A DNA stretch of 64,000 bases, taken from contig NZ_LR701580.1 of assembly GCF_902498805.1 (NCBI RefSeq), forward strand, positions 154,449-218,448, in the 5' to 3' direction. Of the stretch, positions 1 through 8,064 are shown in pieces. The notes under the pieces were generated by a model that worked only from the letters and a program-made list of their open reading frames with translations, was not told the DNA's origin and ran no database searches. Both the position numbers and the translations under genes were made by a program. The stretch's first letter is position 1. Each line of letters opens with the position of its first letter. The DNA is from Imperialibacter sp. EC-SDR9 (GTDB lineage: Bacteria > Bacteroidota > Bacteroidia > Cytophagales > Cyclobacteriaceae).

Positions 1-246
1 AAGCTCATCCCCAATGATGCTACAAAGGATGGGGGTGGCTCCCAGCGACTGGATGTTGAGCGCCACATTGGCAGCACCGCCGAGGCGGTTTTCTTTTTTG
101 TTGACATTAACAACCGGTACGGGCGCCTCAGGAGAGATGCGGGCAGCATTACCATAAATGTAGGAGTCGATCATCACATCACCGATGACGAGCACTTTGA
201 GATTTTCAAAAGCTTTGAAAACTTCCTGAATGGAGGAGAAAGGCAT
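1..246 (-). CDS. PfkB-family carbohydrate kinase, N-terminal part (heptose-7-phosphate kinase-like); runs off the window
   Basis: Translating the minus strand from the ATG at 246 gives about 82 codons still open at the window edge. The product begins [20 protein letters not shown], followed by [12 protein letters not shown] and [10 protein letters not shown] and [12 protein letters not shown]. These are the N-terminal signatures of RfaE/HldE-type sugar kinases of the PfkB (ribokinase) family, which phosphorylate D-glycero-D-manno-heptose 7-phosphate for lipopolysaccharide core synthesis. The GGAAN segment is the typical substrate-binding motif. Only the first quarter is visible, so whether it carries the fused nucleotidyltransferase domain cannot be seen. 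Another PfkB sugar kinase is possible, but the PEAPVPV motif favours the heptose kinase branch. Confidence 0.8.
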   Translation of the reverse strand, partial: MPFSSIQEVFKAFENLKVLVIGDVMIDSYIYGNAARISPEAPVPVVNVNKKENRLGGAANVALNIQSLGATPILCSIIGDEL

Positions 247-314
247 GGACAAATTATTGGGTTAACGACCCAAATATATGAGTTAAAAAAAGAAAGTTTA
301 AAAAAGTGATGTCC

Positions 315-370
315 GTCTGAGCCTGTCGAAATGGGAGTTCACTCCGAAATCGTCTTCGACAAGCTCAGAC
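315..370. repeat. Imperfect inverted repeat, dispersed palindrome type 1, copy 1
   Basis: GTCTGAGCCTGTCGAA at 315-330 is mirrored by TTCGACAAGCTCAGAC at 355-370 with one mismatch, around a 24-nt loop. It lies between the end of aspC and the heptose kinase start. The same core arms (GAGCCTGTCGAAA / TTTCGACAAGCTCA) recur at 23908-23959, so this is a dispersed palindromic repeat and not just a terminator. No T-run follows either arm. Confidence 0.7.
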
Positions 371-377
371 TGACAAA

Positions 378-1574
378 TTATTTCAAAAGCGCCAGAGCGG
401 TCTTTATCCTTTTAATGGCCTCTTGCAATTCCGGTTCTGAAGCTGCGTATGAAAGACGCACTGCATTGGGTGCACCAAAAGCGCCGCCTGTTACAAGGGC
501 TACATGCGCTTTAGCCAGGATATATATGCAGAAATCATCAGCATCTTTCACGGTCATTTCCCCATCGCTCTTGCCAAAGTAGTGGCTCACATCCGGGAAG
601 AAATAGAAAGCACCTTCGGGCATATTGACTTTTAGCCCCGGGATACTTTTGAGCAGATCGTACACCATGTCTCTGCGCTTGCGATAGATCGCTGACATTT
701 CTTTAGTGGCATCAAGGCTGGAGGTAAGGGCCGAAACAGTCGCTCTTTGCGCTATCGTGTTCGTGCCGCTTGTTACCTGACCTTGAATTTTTTCGCAAGC
801 CTGCGCCACCTCTTTGGGTGCGTTGATAAAGCCAATTCTCCAGCCAGTCATAGCAAATCCTTTGGCCATGCCGTTGATGGTTACCGTCCGGTCTTTTACT
901 TCCGGGAATGTGCCGATGCTAATGTGCTTGCCCACGTAGTTAATGTGCTCGTAGATTTCATCCGCCAGGATCAGAATTTGCGGATGCTTCGCCAGCACTT
1001 TTACAAAACCTTCAAAGTCCTCCTTGCTGAAAACAGAACCAGTAGGGTTACAAGGGGAGGAGTAAAGCAATGCTTTTGTTTTTGGTGTAATGGCTGCCTC
1101 CAGCTGTGCGGCCGTTGGCTTGTAGCCATTTTCTATAGTGCCCGACACCAATACCGACTTGCCTTCGCAAAGCTGAATGATGTCAGAGTAGCTCACCCAG
1201 TAAGGGGCAAAAATGATTACCTCATCTCCCGGATCGAGGATGCTCGACATCAGGTTGTAGATCGACTGCTTGGCGCCGGTCGATACCACGATATTTTCCG
1301 GCTTCGAATCAAGCCCGTTTTCGTTTCTAAATTTGGCAGCAATGGCTTCCCGCAAATCCTGGTAACCGGCTACCGGAGAATAGGCAAAGTATTTTTCTTC
1401 GTCAATGGCTGCCTTGGCTGCTTCCTGGATATGTTTGGGAGTTTTAAAATCGGGTTCGCCTAAGCTTAGGCTGATGATGTCAACGCCGGTTGACTTCAAT
1501 TCTCTGGCCTTTTTGGCCATGGCTAGTGTGGCCGATTCGGCCAGGGCATTCACTCTTTTAGATAAGAAACTCAT
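378..1574 (-). CDS. aspC: Pyridoxal-phosphate aspartate aminotransferase, class I/II
   Basis: This 398-residue protein covers a full class-I aminotransferase of the AspB/AspC subgroup, which moves the amino group of aspartate to 2-oxoglutarate in the cytosol using PLP. Visible signatures are SLGEPDF (residues 37-43), CNPTG with Asn176, ADEIYEH with Asp205 and Tyr208 (cofactor contacts), and NGMAKGFAMTGWRIG with the Schiff-base Lys238 and Arg246. The C-terminal NAVRLSYA holds the carboxylate-binding Arg. Length is normal for the family. ATG at 1574 gives the expected N-terminus MSFLSKRVNALAESATL. It stands alone between recR (same strand) and the heptose kinase gene. Related specificities (aromatic or prephenate aminotransferase) cannot be excluded by eye. 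Confidence 0.93.
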   Translation of the reverse strand: MSFLSKRVNALAESATLAMAKKARELKSTGVDIISLSLGEPDFKTPKHIQEAAKAAIDEEKYFAYSPVAGYQDLREAIAAKFRNENGLDSKPENIVVSTGAKQSIYNLMSSILDPGDEVIIFAPYWVSYSDIIQLCEGKSVLVSGTIENGYKPTAAQLEAAITPKTKALLYSSPCNPTGSVFSKEDFEGFVKVLAKHPQILILADEIYEHINYVGKHISIGTFPEVKDRTVTINGMAKGFAMTGWRIGFINAPKEVAQACEKIQGQVTSGTNTIAQRATVSALTSSLDATKEMSAIYRKRRDMVYDLLKSIPGLKVNMPEGAFYFFPDVSHYFGKSDGEMTVKDADDFCIYILAKAHVALVTGGAFGAPNAVRLSYAASEPELQEAIKRIKTALALLK

Positions 1575-1738
1575 GTTGATCGGGTGTAATTGCGGCGCAA
1601 ATTAAAGATAATGAATCGCTTATGCCAAGCGCCCCGGCTTTTTTAGAACTTTCAAAAATATGCAGCAGATCAGTTGAGATTATCGAAATTATTCTTTCGT
1701 AAGCGGGCGAATATTTAGCTTCTCGTAATGGGCGGGCT

Positions 1739-2359
1739 TTATGATGCAGGAAGGTCATAATTCACCCTGGTCAAAATGCTTCGTCCAAGCGTGATTTCGT
1801 CGGTGTACTCCAGCTCGCCACCGAATGGAATGCCTCGGGCTATCGTTGATACTTTCACTCCTTTGTCGCTCACCTTGCGGGTAATGTAAAACGACGTAGT
1901 ATCACCTTCCATGGTGGCACTAAGCGCCAGAATCACCTCCTGCACTTCACCGTCTTTTCCGGCAATTCTGTCTACCAGAGTTTGGATATTTAATTCATCA
2001 GGCCCCACACCGTTCATGGGTGAGATGATGCCGCCGAGGACATGGTAGAGTCCGTTGTATTGGGATGTGTTTTCTATGGCGAGCACATCGTGGATGTCTT
2101 CTACAACACATATAAGCGAGCGGTCACGGCGGTGGCTGGTGCAAATGCTGCAAACCTCGGTGTCTGAAATATTGTGACATTCGACACAGTAGCGAATTTT
2201 TTGACGGAGGTTATTGAGCGCCTCGGTAAAGCTGGTTGTTTGCTCCTTTTCCTGCTTCAGCAGGTAAAGCACGAGTCGCAAAGCTGTCTTTTTGCCAATG
2301 CCAGGAAATTGAGAAAATTGTTCTACGGCCTCTTCAATGAGTTTAGATGGAAATTCCAT
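1739..2359 (-). CDS. recR: Recombination mediator RecR
   Basis: RecR works with RecF and RecO to load RecA at single-strand gaps. The 206-residue product begins MEFPSKLIEEAVEQFSQFPG; the longer open frame upstream adds 32 residues that no RecR has and would overlap clpS, so the ATG at 2359 was chosen. It shows the N-terminal helix-hairpin-helix (FPGIGKKTALRLVLYLL), the four-Cys zinc knuckle (CVEC...CSIC, about residues 57-72) and the Toprim domain starting ICVVEDIHDVLAIE. The C-terminal Walker-like segment ARGIPFGGELEYTDEITLGRS-type motif is present. It starts 8 nt after the clpS stop, so the two are probably cotranscribed. Confidence 0.96.
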   Translation of the reverse strand: MEFPSKLIEEAVEQFSQFPGIGKKTALRLVLYLLKQEKEQTTSFTEALNNLRQKIRYCVECHNISDTEVCSICTSHRRDRSLICVVEDIHDVLAIENTSQYNGLYHVLGGIISPMNGVGPDELNIQTLVDRIAGKDGEVQEVILALSATMEGDTTSFYITRKVSDKGVKVSTIARGIPFGGELEYTDEITLGRSILTRVNYDLPAS

Positions 2360-2367
2360 GCAGACCG

Positions 2368-2649
2368 TTAAAGAATTTCGGCGTTGATGCCAGCCTCTAA
2401 AATGGCTTCTTTCATAGGCTTTAGCTCGGGAAGAGAGCCCTTTTTCACGCCGCACTTGCCTTTATAGTGGATGATCCAGGTACACTGCTCCGCTTGCAGC
2501 TTATCGTGCTTGCAAACCTTGATCAATGTATTGGTTACATGATCGAACGTATTATAGTCGTCGTTGTAGACAATTAAGTCCTGTAAATCGGTTGACTCAA
2601 GGTCTTCCATTACCTCAACCAGATCTTCTTTTTGCGGTTGATAACTCAT
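2368..2649 (-). CDS. clpS: ATP-dependent Clp protease adaptor ClpS
   Basis: The 93-residue protein is the N-recognin adaptor that delivers N-degron substrates to ClpAP/ClpCP. The core begins LIVYNDDYNTFDHVTNTLI, the typical ClpS YNDD motif near residue 28, followed by the helix containing the substrate-pocket region and the histidine in VCKHDKLQAEQC. Bacteroidota ClpS carries extra Cys residues at this place, also seen here (CKH...EQCTW). The C-terminus KEAILEAGINAEIL matches the family end. It is the first gene of a clpS-recR pair. ATG at 2649 is the only plausible start. Confidence 0.93.
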   Translation of the reverse strand: MSYQPQKEDLVEVMEDLESTDLQDLIVYNDDYNTFDHVTNTLIKVCKHDKLQAEQCTWIIHYKGKCGVKKGSLPELKPMKEAILEAGINAEIL

Positions 2650-2844
2650 AGTCTTTTATAATTTAAATGAATTGTGGTTCTTCCAGTCTCAGTTGCCATC
2701 TTTGGATGCTTCTGGAAGGCAGTCCATTTTAGTATTCCGTTTATTTTATTCCAGATGAATTACTTTGCCAGAGTGATGTTCTGTCCGTTAATTTGGTTTG
2801 AATATCCCGCAAAATTAAGAAAATAAACTGACATCCCGATAGAT

Positions 2845-4302
2845 ATGACACCTACTCTTGTTCTCGCCGTCATTGGAAGTTACTTTTTACTGCTCTTCGT
2901 CATCTCCTATTTTACCTCCAGAGGTGCTACTTCGTCGACATTTTTTACGGGAAACCGAGAATCTCCCTGGTATTTGGTGGCCTTTGGGATGATCGGTGCC
3001 TCATTGAGTGGCGTTACGTTCATCAGCGTTCCTGGCGAAGTCGGCAATAGCGGTTTTACCTATTTTCAGGTCGTGTTGGGGTATTTGCCCGGCTACCTGA
3101 TCATTGCCACAGTATTAATGCCTCTTTACTACAAACTCAATCTTGTTACGATATATACCTATCTCGAACAGCGGTTCGGTGTGGCTTCTTACAAAACAGG
3201 ATCTTTTTTCTTTCTCCTCAGCAGGGTGGTTGGGTCGTCTTTCAGGCTGTTTCTGGTGGCTGGTGTATTGCAGTTGGCAATTTTTGATTCTTTTGGTATC
3301 CCCTTTTGGGCTTGCGTGCTCATTACCATCGGGCTGATATGGCTTTATACTTTTAAAGGGGGTATAAAAACAGTAGTGTGGACCGATACCCTGCAGACCG
3401 GCTTTATGATCCTGGCGGTTGTTATTAGTATATATCTCATCAGTACTGAGTTGAACATTGGAATTGCAGACATAGGATCCACCGTTGTGAAAAGTGACTA
3501 CTTCCGGGTATTTGAATGGGATTGGCAGAGTAGTAAGAACTTCTTCAAGCAGTTCTTTGCGGGGGCCTTTATTGCCATTGTGATGACTGGACTCGATCAG
3601 GACATGATGCAAAAGAACCTCACCTGCCGGAATATTGGCGATGCCCAGAAAAACATGTTTTGGTTTTGCGTGGTGTTGGTTATCGTTAATTTTTTGTTTT
3701 TGAGCCTGGGTGCGCTGTTGTTTATGTATGCGGAAGCCACGGGCATTCCTATTCCTGACCGCACCGACAATCTTTACCCTATGTTGGCGCTCGGTCATTT
3801 TAATACTTTCGCCGGGGTGCTCTTTCTCCTGGGCATTGTAGCTGCTGCGTACAGTAGCGCCGACTCAGCCCTCACGGCAATGACCACTTCCTTCTGTGTC
3901 GACTTTTTGGGTTTTGAGAAAAAAGAGGTAAAAAACAATGATAAGGTTAGGATGCTCGTTCACCTGGGCTTTTCATTCCTGCTCTTTTTCGTCATCCTTA
4001 TTTTCAATGCCATCAACGACTCGAGTGTGATCAATTCAGTGTTCACGGCTGCGGGGTATACTTATGGCCCGTTGCTCGGACTGTTCTCGTTTGGTTTGTT
4101 TACTAAGCGGCCTCTCACTGACAAATATGTGCCGGTGATCTGTGTGCTCTCGCCGTTATTGTCTTACCTCATCAACATCAGTTCCGAAAGCCTTTTGTGG
4201 GGATACAAGTTTGGGTTTGAGATTTTGCTTTTGAATGGGTTGCTGACATTTCTGGGGCTTTGGGTGATTAGCAGCAAGAGAAAAATAGACGTTTCCGTGT
4301 GA
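2845..4302 (+). CDS. Sodium:solute symporter (SSS family)
   Basis: This 485-residue membrane protein belongs to the SSS/LeuT-fold family that couples Na+ entry to uptake of a solute through the inner membrane. About 13 hydrophobic helices are visible. Family marks include FTGNRESPWYLVAFGMIGASLSGVTF (helix 2, Na+ site), FKGGIKTVVWTDTLQTGFMI (residues 172-190) and AAAYSSADSALTAMTTSF (residues about 335-352). The substrate cannot be read from the sequence; sugars, amino acids and sialic acid are all transported by relatives. It starts 195 nt from the divergent clpS and its stop codon abuts the first RAYT-associated palindrome. A second SSS gene sits at 41380. Confidence 0.9.
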   Translation: MTPTLVLAVIGSYFLLLFVISYFTSRGATSSTFFTGNRESPWYLVAFGMIGASLSGVTFISVPGEVGNSGFTYFQVVLGYLPGYLIIATVLMPLYYKLNLVTIYTYLEQRFGVASYKTGSFFFLLSRVVGSSFRLFLVAGVLQLAIFDSFGIPFWACVLITIGLIWLYTFKGGIKTVVWTDTLQTGFMILAVVISIYLISTELNIGIADIGSTVVKSDYFRVFEWDWQSSKNFFKQFFAGAFIAIVMTGLDQDMMQKNLTCRNIGDAQKNMFWFCVVLVIVNFLFLSLGALLFMYAEATGIPIPDRTDNLYPMLALGHFNTFAGVLFLLGIVAAAYSSADSALTAMTTSFCVDFLGFEKKEVKNNDKVRMLVHLGFSFLLFFVILIFNAINDSSVINSVFTAAGYTYGPLLGLFSFGLFTKRPLTDKYVPVICVLSPLLSYLINISSESLLWGYKFGFEILLLNGLLTFLGLWVISSKRKIDVSV

Positions 4303-4350
4303 GGAGGTGGTTCCGGGTGTGTCTTCACACCCGTTCCGGTCGACACCTCC
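4303..4350. repeat. REP-like palindrome, left of RAYT (forward orientation)
   Basis: GGGTGTG (4315-4321), TCTT loop, CACACCC (4326-4332), enclosed by an outer stem GGAGGTG (4303-4309) / CACCTCC (4344-4350). The same core recurs at 5024-5041, and in opposite orientation at 4924-4939. It begins at the stop codon of the symporter gene, the usual site for REP insertion. Confidence 0.8.
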
Positions 4351-4381
4351 ACCTGTTCAGCGATTTACTGGATCATAGTGT

Positions 4382-4903
4382 TCATATTCTTTCGCCAATG
4401 TGGGTCAGTATCCCAAACTCATCAATTCCGGTTTCATAGAACCTGGCCGAAGAGTATTTATAGTCTTCTGGCCTTTCTGCCAACCGCCAATGTTCCTGCA
4501 AAGGGTTATTATGGATATAGGTGAGCTTTTGGTGGATGAATTTATCGGAGTATAAATGGATCGCTAAATAATCGGCCATCCAAATATTATGCGACCGATC
4601 AGTTGCCTGAACTTTGAAACCAGCAAGTAGTTGAGGGTTGGTTGTCTTCAAGTCTTTGAAAATCATGTGGCTTGTAAATTTCACAAAGCTCGTACACGGA
4701 AGTTCATTTCCATTTGTGTCTACCATTTCCCATATGATGTGTAAATGGTTGGGCATTATAACAAAGCTGTAAACGGCCAGTTTCTTGTTTTGAACCAGGA
4801 ACCGAAGGCTATCAATGATTATGTCTTTATACCCGTCGTTCGCAAGGAGGAGATTCCAGTCTTTGATAGTCGTGGTGTAAAAGTAGATGTTGTTCAATTC
4901 CAT
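4382..4903 (-). mobile_element. REP-associated tyrosine transposase (RAYT, Transposase_17/Y1-Tnp)
   Basis: The 173-residue protein has the HUH single-Tyr transposase fold: VIMPNHLHII carries the metal-binding HUH pair (His53, His55), and the helix DKFIHQKLTYIHNNPLQEHW (residues about 124-143) carries the nucleophilic Tyr and the HNNP motif typical of RAYTs. RAYTs nick and join single-stranded DNA at REP palindromes. The gene lies between three copies of a GGGTGTG/CACACCC hairpin (4303-4350, 4924-4939, 5015-5049), a classic REPtron arrangement. No indels or stops interrupt it, so it may be active. There is no IS200-type tnpB. Confidence 0.9.
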
Positions 4904-4923
4904 CTAATGTTGACATTTTATTT

Positions 4924-4939
4924 GGGTGTGAAGACACCC
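4924..4939. repeat. REP-like palindrome, right of RAYT (reverse orientation)
   Basis: GGGTGT (4924-4929), GAAG loop, ACACCC (4934-4939). The loop is the reverse complement of the TCTT-containing loop of the copies at 4315 and 5024, so this copy is inverted relative to them. It lies 20 nt upstream of the RAYT start codon. Confidence 0.75.
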
Positions 4940-5014
4940 CCTTCAAACGAAAGGTGTTAAAAGGATAGTCTAGCGATAGCGAATGTGGTCGAGAACACAG
5001 CTTCTGTAGTTTAA

Positions 5015-5049
5015 TTCGTTAGAGGGTGTGTCTTCACACCCGCAACGAA
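5015..5049. repeat. REP-like palindrome, third copy (forward orientation)
   Basis: GGGTGTG (5024-5030), TCTT, CACACCC (5035-5041), with an outer stem TTCGTT (5015-5020) / AACGAA (5044-5049). The 18-nt core is identical to the copy at 4315-4332, while the outer stem differs, as expected for a mobile REP core landing at different sites. Confidence 0.78.
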
Positions 5050-5068
5050 CGGCGAAAAAATAGGCGTT

Positions 5069-5092
5069 CCAGTGTGAGCTTCCCCACACTGG
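5069..5092. terminator. Hairpin after the LigT-like gene
   Basis: CCAGTGTG (5069-5076) and CACACTGG (5085-5092) form a perfect 8-bp stem with an 8-nt loop, 11 nt beyond the stop of the minus-strand gene at 5104. Read on the minus strand the hairpin is not followed directly by a T-run, so it could be a weak terminator, an mRNA 3' stabiliser, or a diverged REP. Confidence 0.45.
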
Positions 5093-5103
5093 TACTAACA
5101 CAG

Positions 5104-5733
5104 CTAATTGAATTCCAATGTCATTTGACCTTTTTCATTTGAGGCGGTTGGCGCTTCATCAAAAGGTGGTTGATGTTTGGAAACTTTTTGAAATGGTGCT
5201 TTAGAAAGCACCTTATTTTTTCCTCTGCCAATGTACTTTACAAGTAAGGCACTTTCGGCTTTGAAGTCCTGGTGATAACGATGCTGAACAAACGCATTGT
5301 ATAAAGAGCCATAGATTTTGCTATCAAAATCGGCACCAATCGTCATATGCGGATGATCGGTAAATGACATATTACTGATGTCGATGCCCATGTCTTTTGT
5401 GATGGAAACAAAGGTATCATGAAAAAGTCTGTTCCTTTCCTTCAGCATTCTTGCGTTCTCCACTTTGATAAAGAGGGTGCGACTTTGAGGGAAGTGTGAG
5501 AAGCCATTAAGTGACACATCAAATGTATCCAGATAAGTGCCGGCTTTTCTGAGGGCTTTGATCAACTGCTGTTCGTCGGCAACTTCAGCCTCAAAGGAGA
5601 AAAGTGAAATATGTGCATCCGACGTAATGAACTTGAACTTCCCGGCCCTCTGTTGAATGTATAGCTTGCACTGGTGTACATACGAAGCTACTGGCTGTGA
5701 CGCAGGAAGCTGGACTTTGTAGAACATTTTCAT
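5104..5733 (-). CDS. 2'-5' RNA ligase (LigT)-family protein
   Basis: The roughly 209-residue product is a 2H phosphoesterase of the LigT/2'-5' RNA ligase group. The two HxS/T catalytic motifs are visible: HISLFSF near the N-terminus (after ITSDA) and HPHMTIGADF near the middle. Such enzymes join or cleave 2'-5' phosphodiester bonds or open cyclic phosphates; the real substrate is unknown. The start was placed at the ATG at 5733 (MKMFYKVQLPAS); an ATG two codons later is also possible, and the longer frame upstream runs through AT-rich palindromic DNA that looks regulatory. The C-terminal 30 residues are polar and probably unstructured. Confidence 0.8.
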   Translation of the reverse strand: MKMFYKVQLPASQPVASYVHQCKLYIQQRAGKFKFITSDAHISLFSFEAEVADEQQLIKALRKAGTYLDTFDVSLNGFSHFPQSRTLFIKVENARMLKERNRLFHDTFVSITKDMGIDISNMSFTDHPHMTIGADFDSKIYGSLYNAFVQHRYHQDFKAESALLVKYIGRGKNKVLSKAPFQKVSKHQPPFDEAPTASNEKGQMTLEFN

Positions 5734-5738
5734 AGCGG

Positions 5739-5802
5739 TAGTATTTACTATCAAATTTAGTAATACTAAAATTATATGCAAAACATTTGAGTAATAATTA
5801 CT
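5739..5802. promoter_or_regulatory. Three AT-rich palindromes upstream of the LigT-like gene
   Basis: TAGTATTTACTA (5739-5750), TTTAGTAATACTAAA (5756-5770) and AGTAATAATTACT (5790-5802) are successive palindromes sharing an AGTA...TACT core, directly upstream of the start at 5733. A further half site TAGTATT follows at 5811. This looks like a multi-site operator for an unknown repressor. Confidence 0.5.
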
Positions 5803-5940
5803 ACAAAAATTAGTATTTAAGTGGTGTTGCTTAAAAAGTGCTTCAGGTGGAAGGCAAGGCAGGAGGGCTGGTTTGGAATTTCAGCAATTAGTATTTGTGG
5901 CTTAGTTGCGATTTGCCTTTTGCTATTTGTTGCTTCCCCT

Positions 5941-6273
5941 TCACCCTAGTTCTTTCATCGGATCCCAAAACACTTTTTGAAAGCCGACAATTTTATCATC
6001 TTTTACTTCGATCCCTTCTGTTTTTAGCAGGTCTTCCATTCTGGAACCTCCAAAGTGGTGTTTGCCGGAAAGTACACCCACCCGGTTCACCACCCGGTGT
6101 GCAGGCACATCATCGGGCATGCCAGCGCTGTTGACTGCCCAGCCCACCATGCGGGAGCTGCCTTTGGTGCCAAGATAGTTAGCAATGGCGCCGTAGCTGG
6201 TCACCCGGCCTTTGGGAATCAGCCTGGCTACTTCATACACATCCTGGAAAAACGACGTCTTGTCTGCTGGCAT
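5941..6273 (-). CDS. Alkyltransferase-like protein (ATL, MGMT family, catalytic Cys replaced)
   Basis: The 110-residue protein is the DNA-binding C-terminal domain of O6-alkylguanine-DNA alkyltransferase. It has VYEVARLIPKGRVTSYGAIA (helix-turn-helix), GSSRMVGWAV (Arg finger region) and PAHRVVNRVG, where the active-site PCHRV of true methyltransferases reads PAHRV. Loss of that Cys defines ATL proteins, which bind O6-alkylguanine and hand the lesion to nucleotide excision repair. The ATG at 6273 gives the length normal for bacterial ATLs; the frame can be extended to a TTG at 6321, which would leave only 13 nt to the divergent SDR gene. Confidence 0.88.
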   Translation of the reverse strand: MPADKTSFFQDVYEVARLIPKGRVTSYGAIANYLGTKGSSRMVGWAVNSAGMPDDVPAHRVVNRVGVLSGKHHFGGSRMEDLLKTEGIEVKDDKIVGFQKVFWDPMKELG

Positions 6274-6334
6274 GGGAGACTCAAATATTACATCTTGCAA
6301 TATCTTATTTTGACCAGGCAAAACAGAAATTGTT

Positions 6335-7018
6335 ATGCAGAAAGTTGTGCTGATTACAGGAGCCGGGGGAAATCTTGGCGAGGCAGTTGTAAACGAGTTT
6401 TCAAGCTTAGGCTACAAGGTCGTAGGTACGGCCGTGCCGGGTCGCTTGCCAGCCGGAGCGACCAAAGCCGAGTTTGTAGAGGCCGATTTGACCAATGAGA
6501 AAGCTGCCTCAGATGCCATTGATGGAGTGGTTGCCAGGCATGGTCGCCTCGATGCCGTGATTATGCTAGTGGGTGGCTTTGCCATGGGAAATATTGAGGA
6601 TACGGGTGGTGCCGAACTCGACAAAATGCTCCATTTAAATTTTTACACGGCCTATTTCACTGCCAGACCAGCGTTTCAGGCAATGGCAAAAGCAGGCGGA
6701 GGCAGGTTGGTGTTTGTCGGGGCCAGGCCAGCCCTTCAGGCTTCTGGCGGAAAGGACACCCTGCCTTATGCGCTGTCAAAGTCATTATTGTTTAACCTGT
6801 CCGACATATTGAACGAATCGGGCAAAGGGAAGCACATTACTTCAAGCATTGTAGTGCCCAGTATCATCGATACGCCTCCCAACAGGAAGAACATGCCCGA
6901 TGCCGACTTCAACAAGTGGGTGAAACCAGAAAAGATTGCCAAGACCATTGGCTTCATTTGCTCCGAGGAAGGCGACGCCTTGAGGCAGGGTGTTTATAAG
7001 ATTTACGGCGATAGCTAA
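6335..7018 (+). CDS. SDR-family NAD(P)-dependent oxidoreductase
   Basis: The 227-residue protein is a classical short-chain dehydrogenase with one Rossmann domain. The dinucleotide-binding motif is TGAGGNLGEAVV (residues 8-19), followed by the ADL motif FVEADLTN and MLVGGFAMGN in place of the usual NNAG. YALSKSLL (about residues 151-158) holds the catalytic Tyr and Lys. The N-A-A-G substitution by VGGF is seen in some dihydropteridine-reductase-like SDRs, so the substrate is open. It is divergent from the ATL gene with a short shared intergenic region and is followed 71 nt later by the YpdA gene. Confidence 0.85.
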   Translation: MQKVVLITGAGGNLGEAVVNEFSSLGYKVVGTAVPGRLPAGATKAEFVEADLTNEKAASDAIDGVVARHGRLDAVIMLVGGFAMGNIEDTGGAELDKMLHLNFYTAYFTARPAFQAMAKAGGGRLVFVGARPALQASGGKDTLPYALSKSLLFNLSDILNESGKGKHITSSIVVPSIIDTPPNRKNMPDADFNKWVKPEKIAKTIGFICSEEGDALRQGVYKIYGDS

Positions 7019-7089
7019 TTTGAATGCTGTAGATGAAACCAGTCGGCGGATTTTGGGGTTGGCATAAGGTTAAGCTTTAAATATTACCG

Positions 7090-8058
7090 ATGTTAGACGT
7101 ATTTGTGATAGGTGCGGGCCCCATTGGTCTGGCTTGTGGAATTGAGGCTCAGAAGAGAGGCTTGAGTTATGTGATTGTGGACAAGGGTTGCCTGGTCAAC
7201 TCCATTTACAACTACCCGGCCAATATGACCTTCTTTTCCACTTCCGACAAGTTGGAAATAGGGGAGGTGCCGTTTATTTCTCACAACCCCAAACCTACCC
7301 GACCAGAGGCCCTGGAGTATTACCGCAGGGTGACCAGCTCCTGGAAATTGGACGTCCGGTTGTACGAACCAGTCAATGCTGTGGAAAAGAAGGGAGACTA
7401 CTTTGTCATCAGCACTTCCAAAGCCACCTTTGAGGCCCGCAATGTAATCCTGGCTACCGGTTTTTACGACTTACCCTACCTGTTGGACGTGCCAGGCGAA
7501 GACTTGCCCAAAGTGCAACATTATTATAAAGAGGCGCATCCCTATTTTGGGATGAAGGTGCTTGTGATTGGAGCTGCCAACTCAGGCGTTGATGTGGCCC
7601 TGGAAACCTACCGGAAGGGGGCGAAAGAAGTGACGATGGTGATCCGGGACGAGGTAATTGGCGACCGTGTGAAATACTGGGTGAAACCGGACATTGAAAA
7701 CCGGATCAAGGAAGGCTCCATCAAGGCCTATTTCAAGTCGCAGGTGGTGGCCATCCGGGAAACGGAAGTTGACATCATGACGCCGGCGGGAATGAAGACG
7801 CTGGAAAACGACTTTGTGCTGGCCATGACGGGCTACCAACCCAGCTTTACCTTCCTCAAAAGCATGAACATTGAAATTGGTAAAGATGATTTTCTAACAC
7901 CTGAGCACAATCCCGAGACCATGGAAACCAACGTGCCGGGCATTTACCTGGCAGGCGTTATTTGTGGGGGCCTGAAAACCAATAAATGGTTCATCGAAAA
8001 CTCGAGGGTGCATGCGGAGGTGATCATGGAGGGAATTGCGAAGAAGCAGCCCGTTTGA
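7090..8058 (+). CDS. ypdA: YpdA-family bacillithiol disulfide reductase (NAD(P)/FAD)
   Basis: The 322-residue flavoprotein has two GxGxxG motifs: VIGAGPIGLACGIEA at the N-terminus for FAD and VLVIGAANSGVDVALE about residue 158 for NADPH. ATGFYDLP (residues about 121-128) and the C-terminal GIYLAGVICGG complete the thioredoxin-reductase-like fold. It lacks a CxxC redox pair, as YpdA/Bdr enzymes do; these reduce oxidised bacillithiol in the cytosol. The conserved Cys in DKGCLVNSIYNYP near residue 33 matches the Cys reported as important in this family. A YfiT-type bacillithiol transferase lies at 8845, which supports bacillithiol as the low-molecular-weight thiol of this organism. Confidence 0.9.
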   Translation: MLDVFVIGAGPIGLACGIEAQKRGLSYVIVDKGCLVNSIYNYPANMTFFSTSDKLEIGEVPFISHNPKPTRPEALEYYRRVTSSWKLDVRLYEPVNAVEKKGDYFVISTSKATFEARNVILATGFYDLPYLLDVPGEDLPKVQHYYKEAHPYFGMKVLVIGAANSGVDVALETYRKGAKEVTMVIRDEVIGDRVKYWVKPDIENRIKEGSIKAYFKSQVVAIRETEVDIMTPAGMKTLENDFVLAMTGYQPSFTFLKSMNIEIGKDDFLTPEHNPETMETNVPGIYLAGVICGGLKTNKWFIENSRVHAEVIMEGIAKKQPV

Positions 8059-8064
8059 GGTGAT

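Noticed and set aside
1558..1758. 66-codon minus-strand ORF between aspC and recR
   Set aside because: It overlaps both neighbours, has no motif and its composition fits non-coding DNA.
4745..4960. Plus-strand ORF covering the RAYT start region
   Set aside because: It is antisense to the transposase, and includes one REP copy; no RBS or homology.
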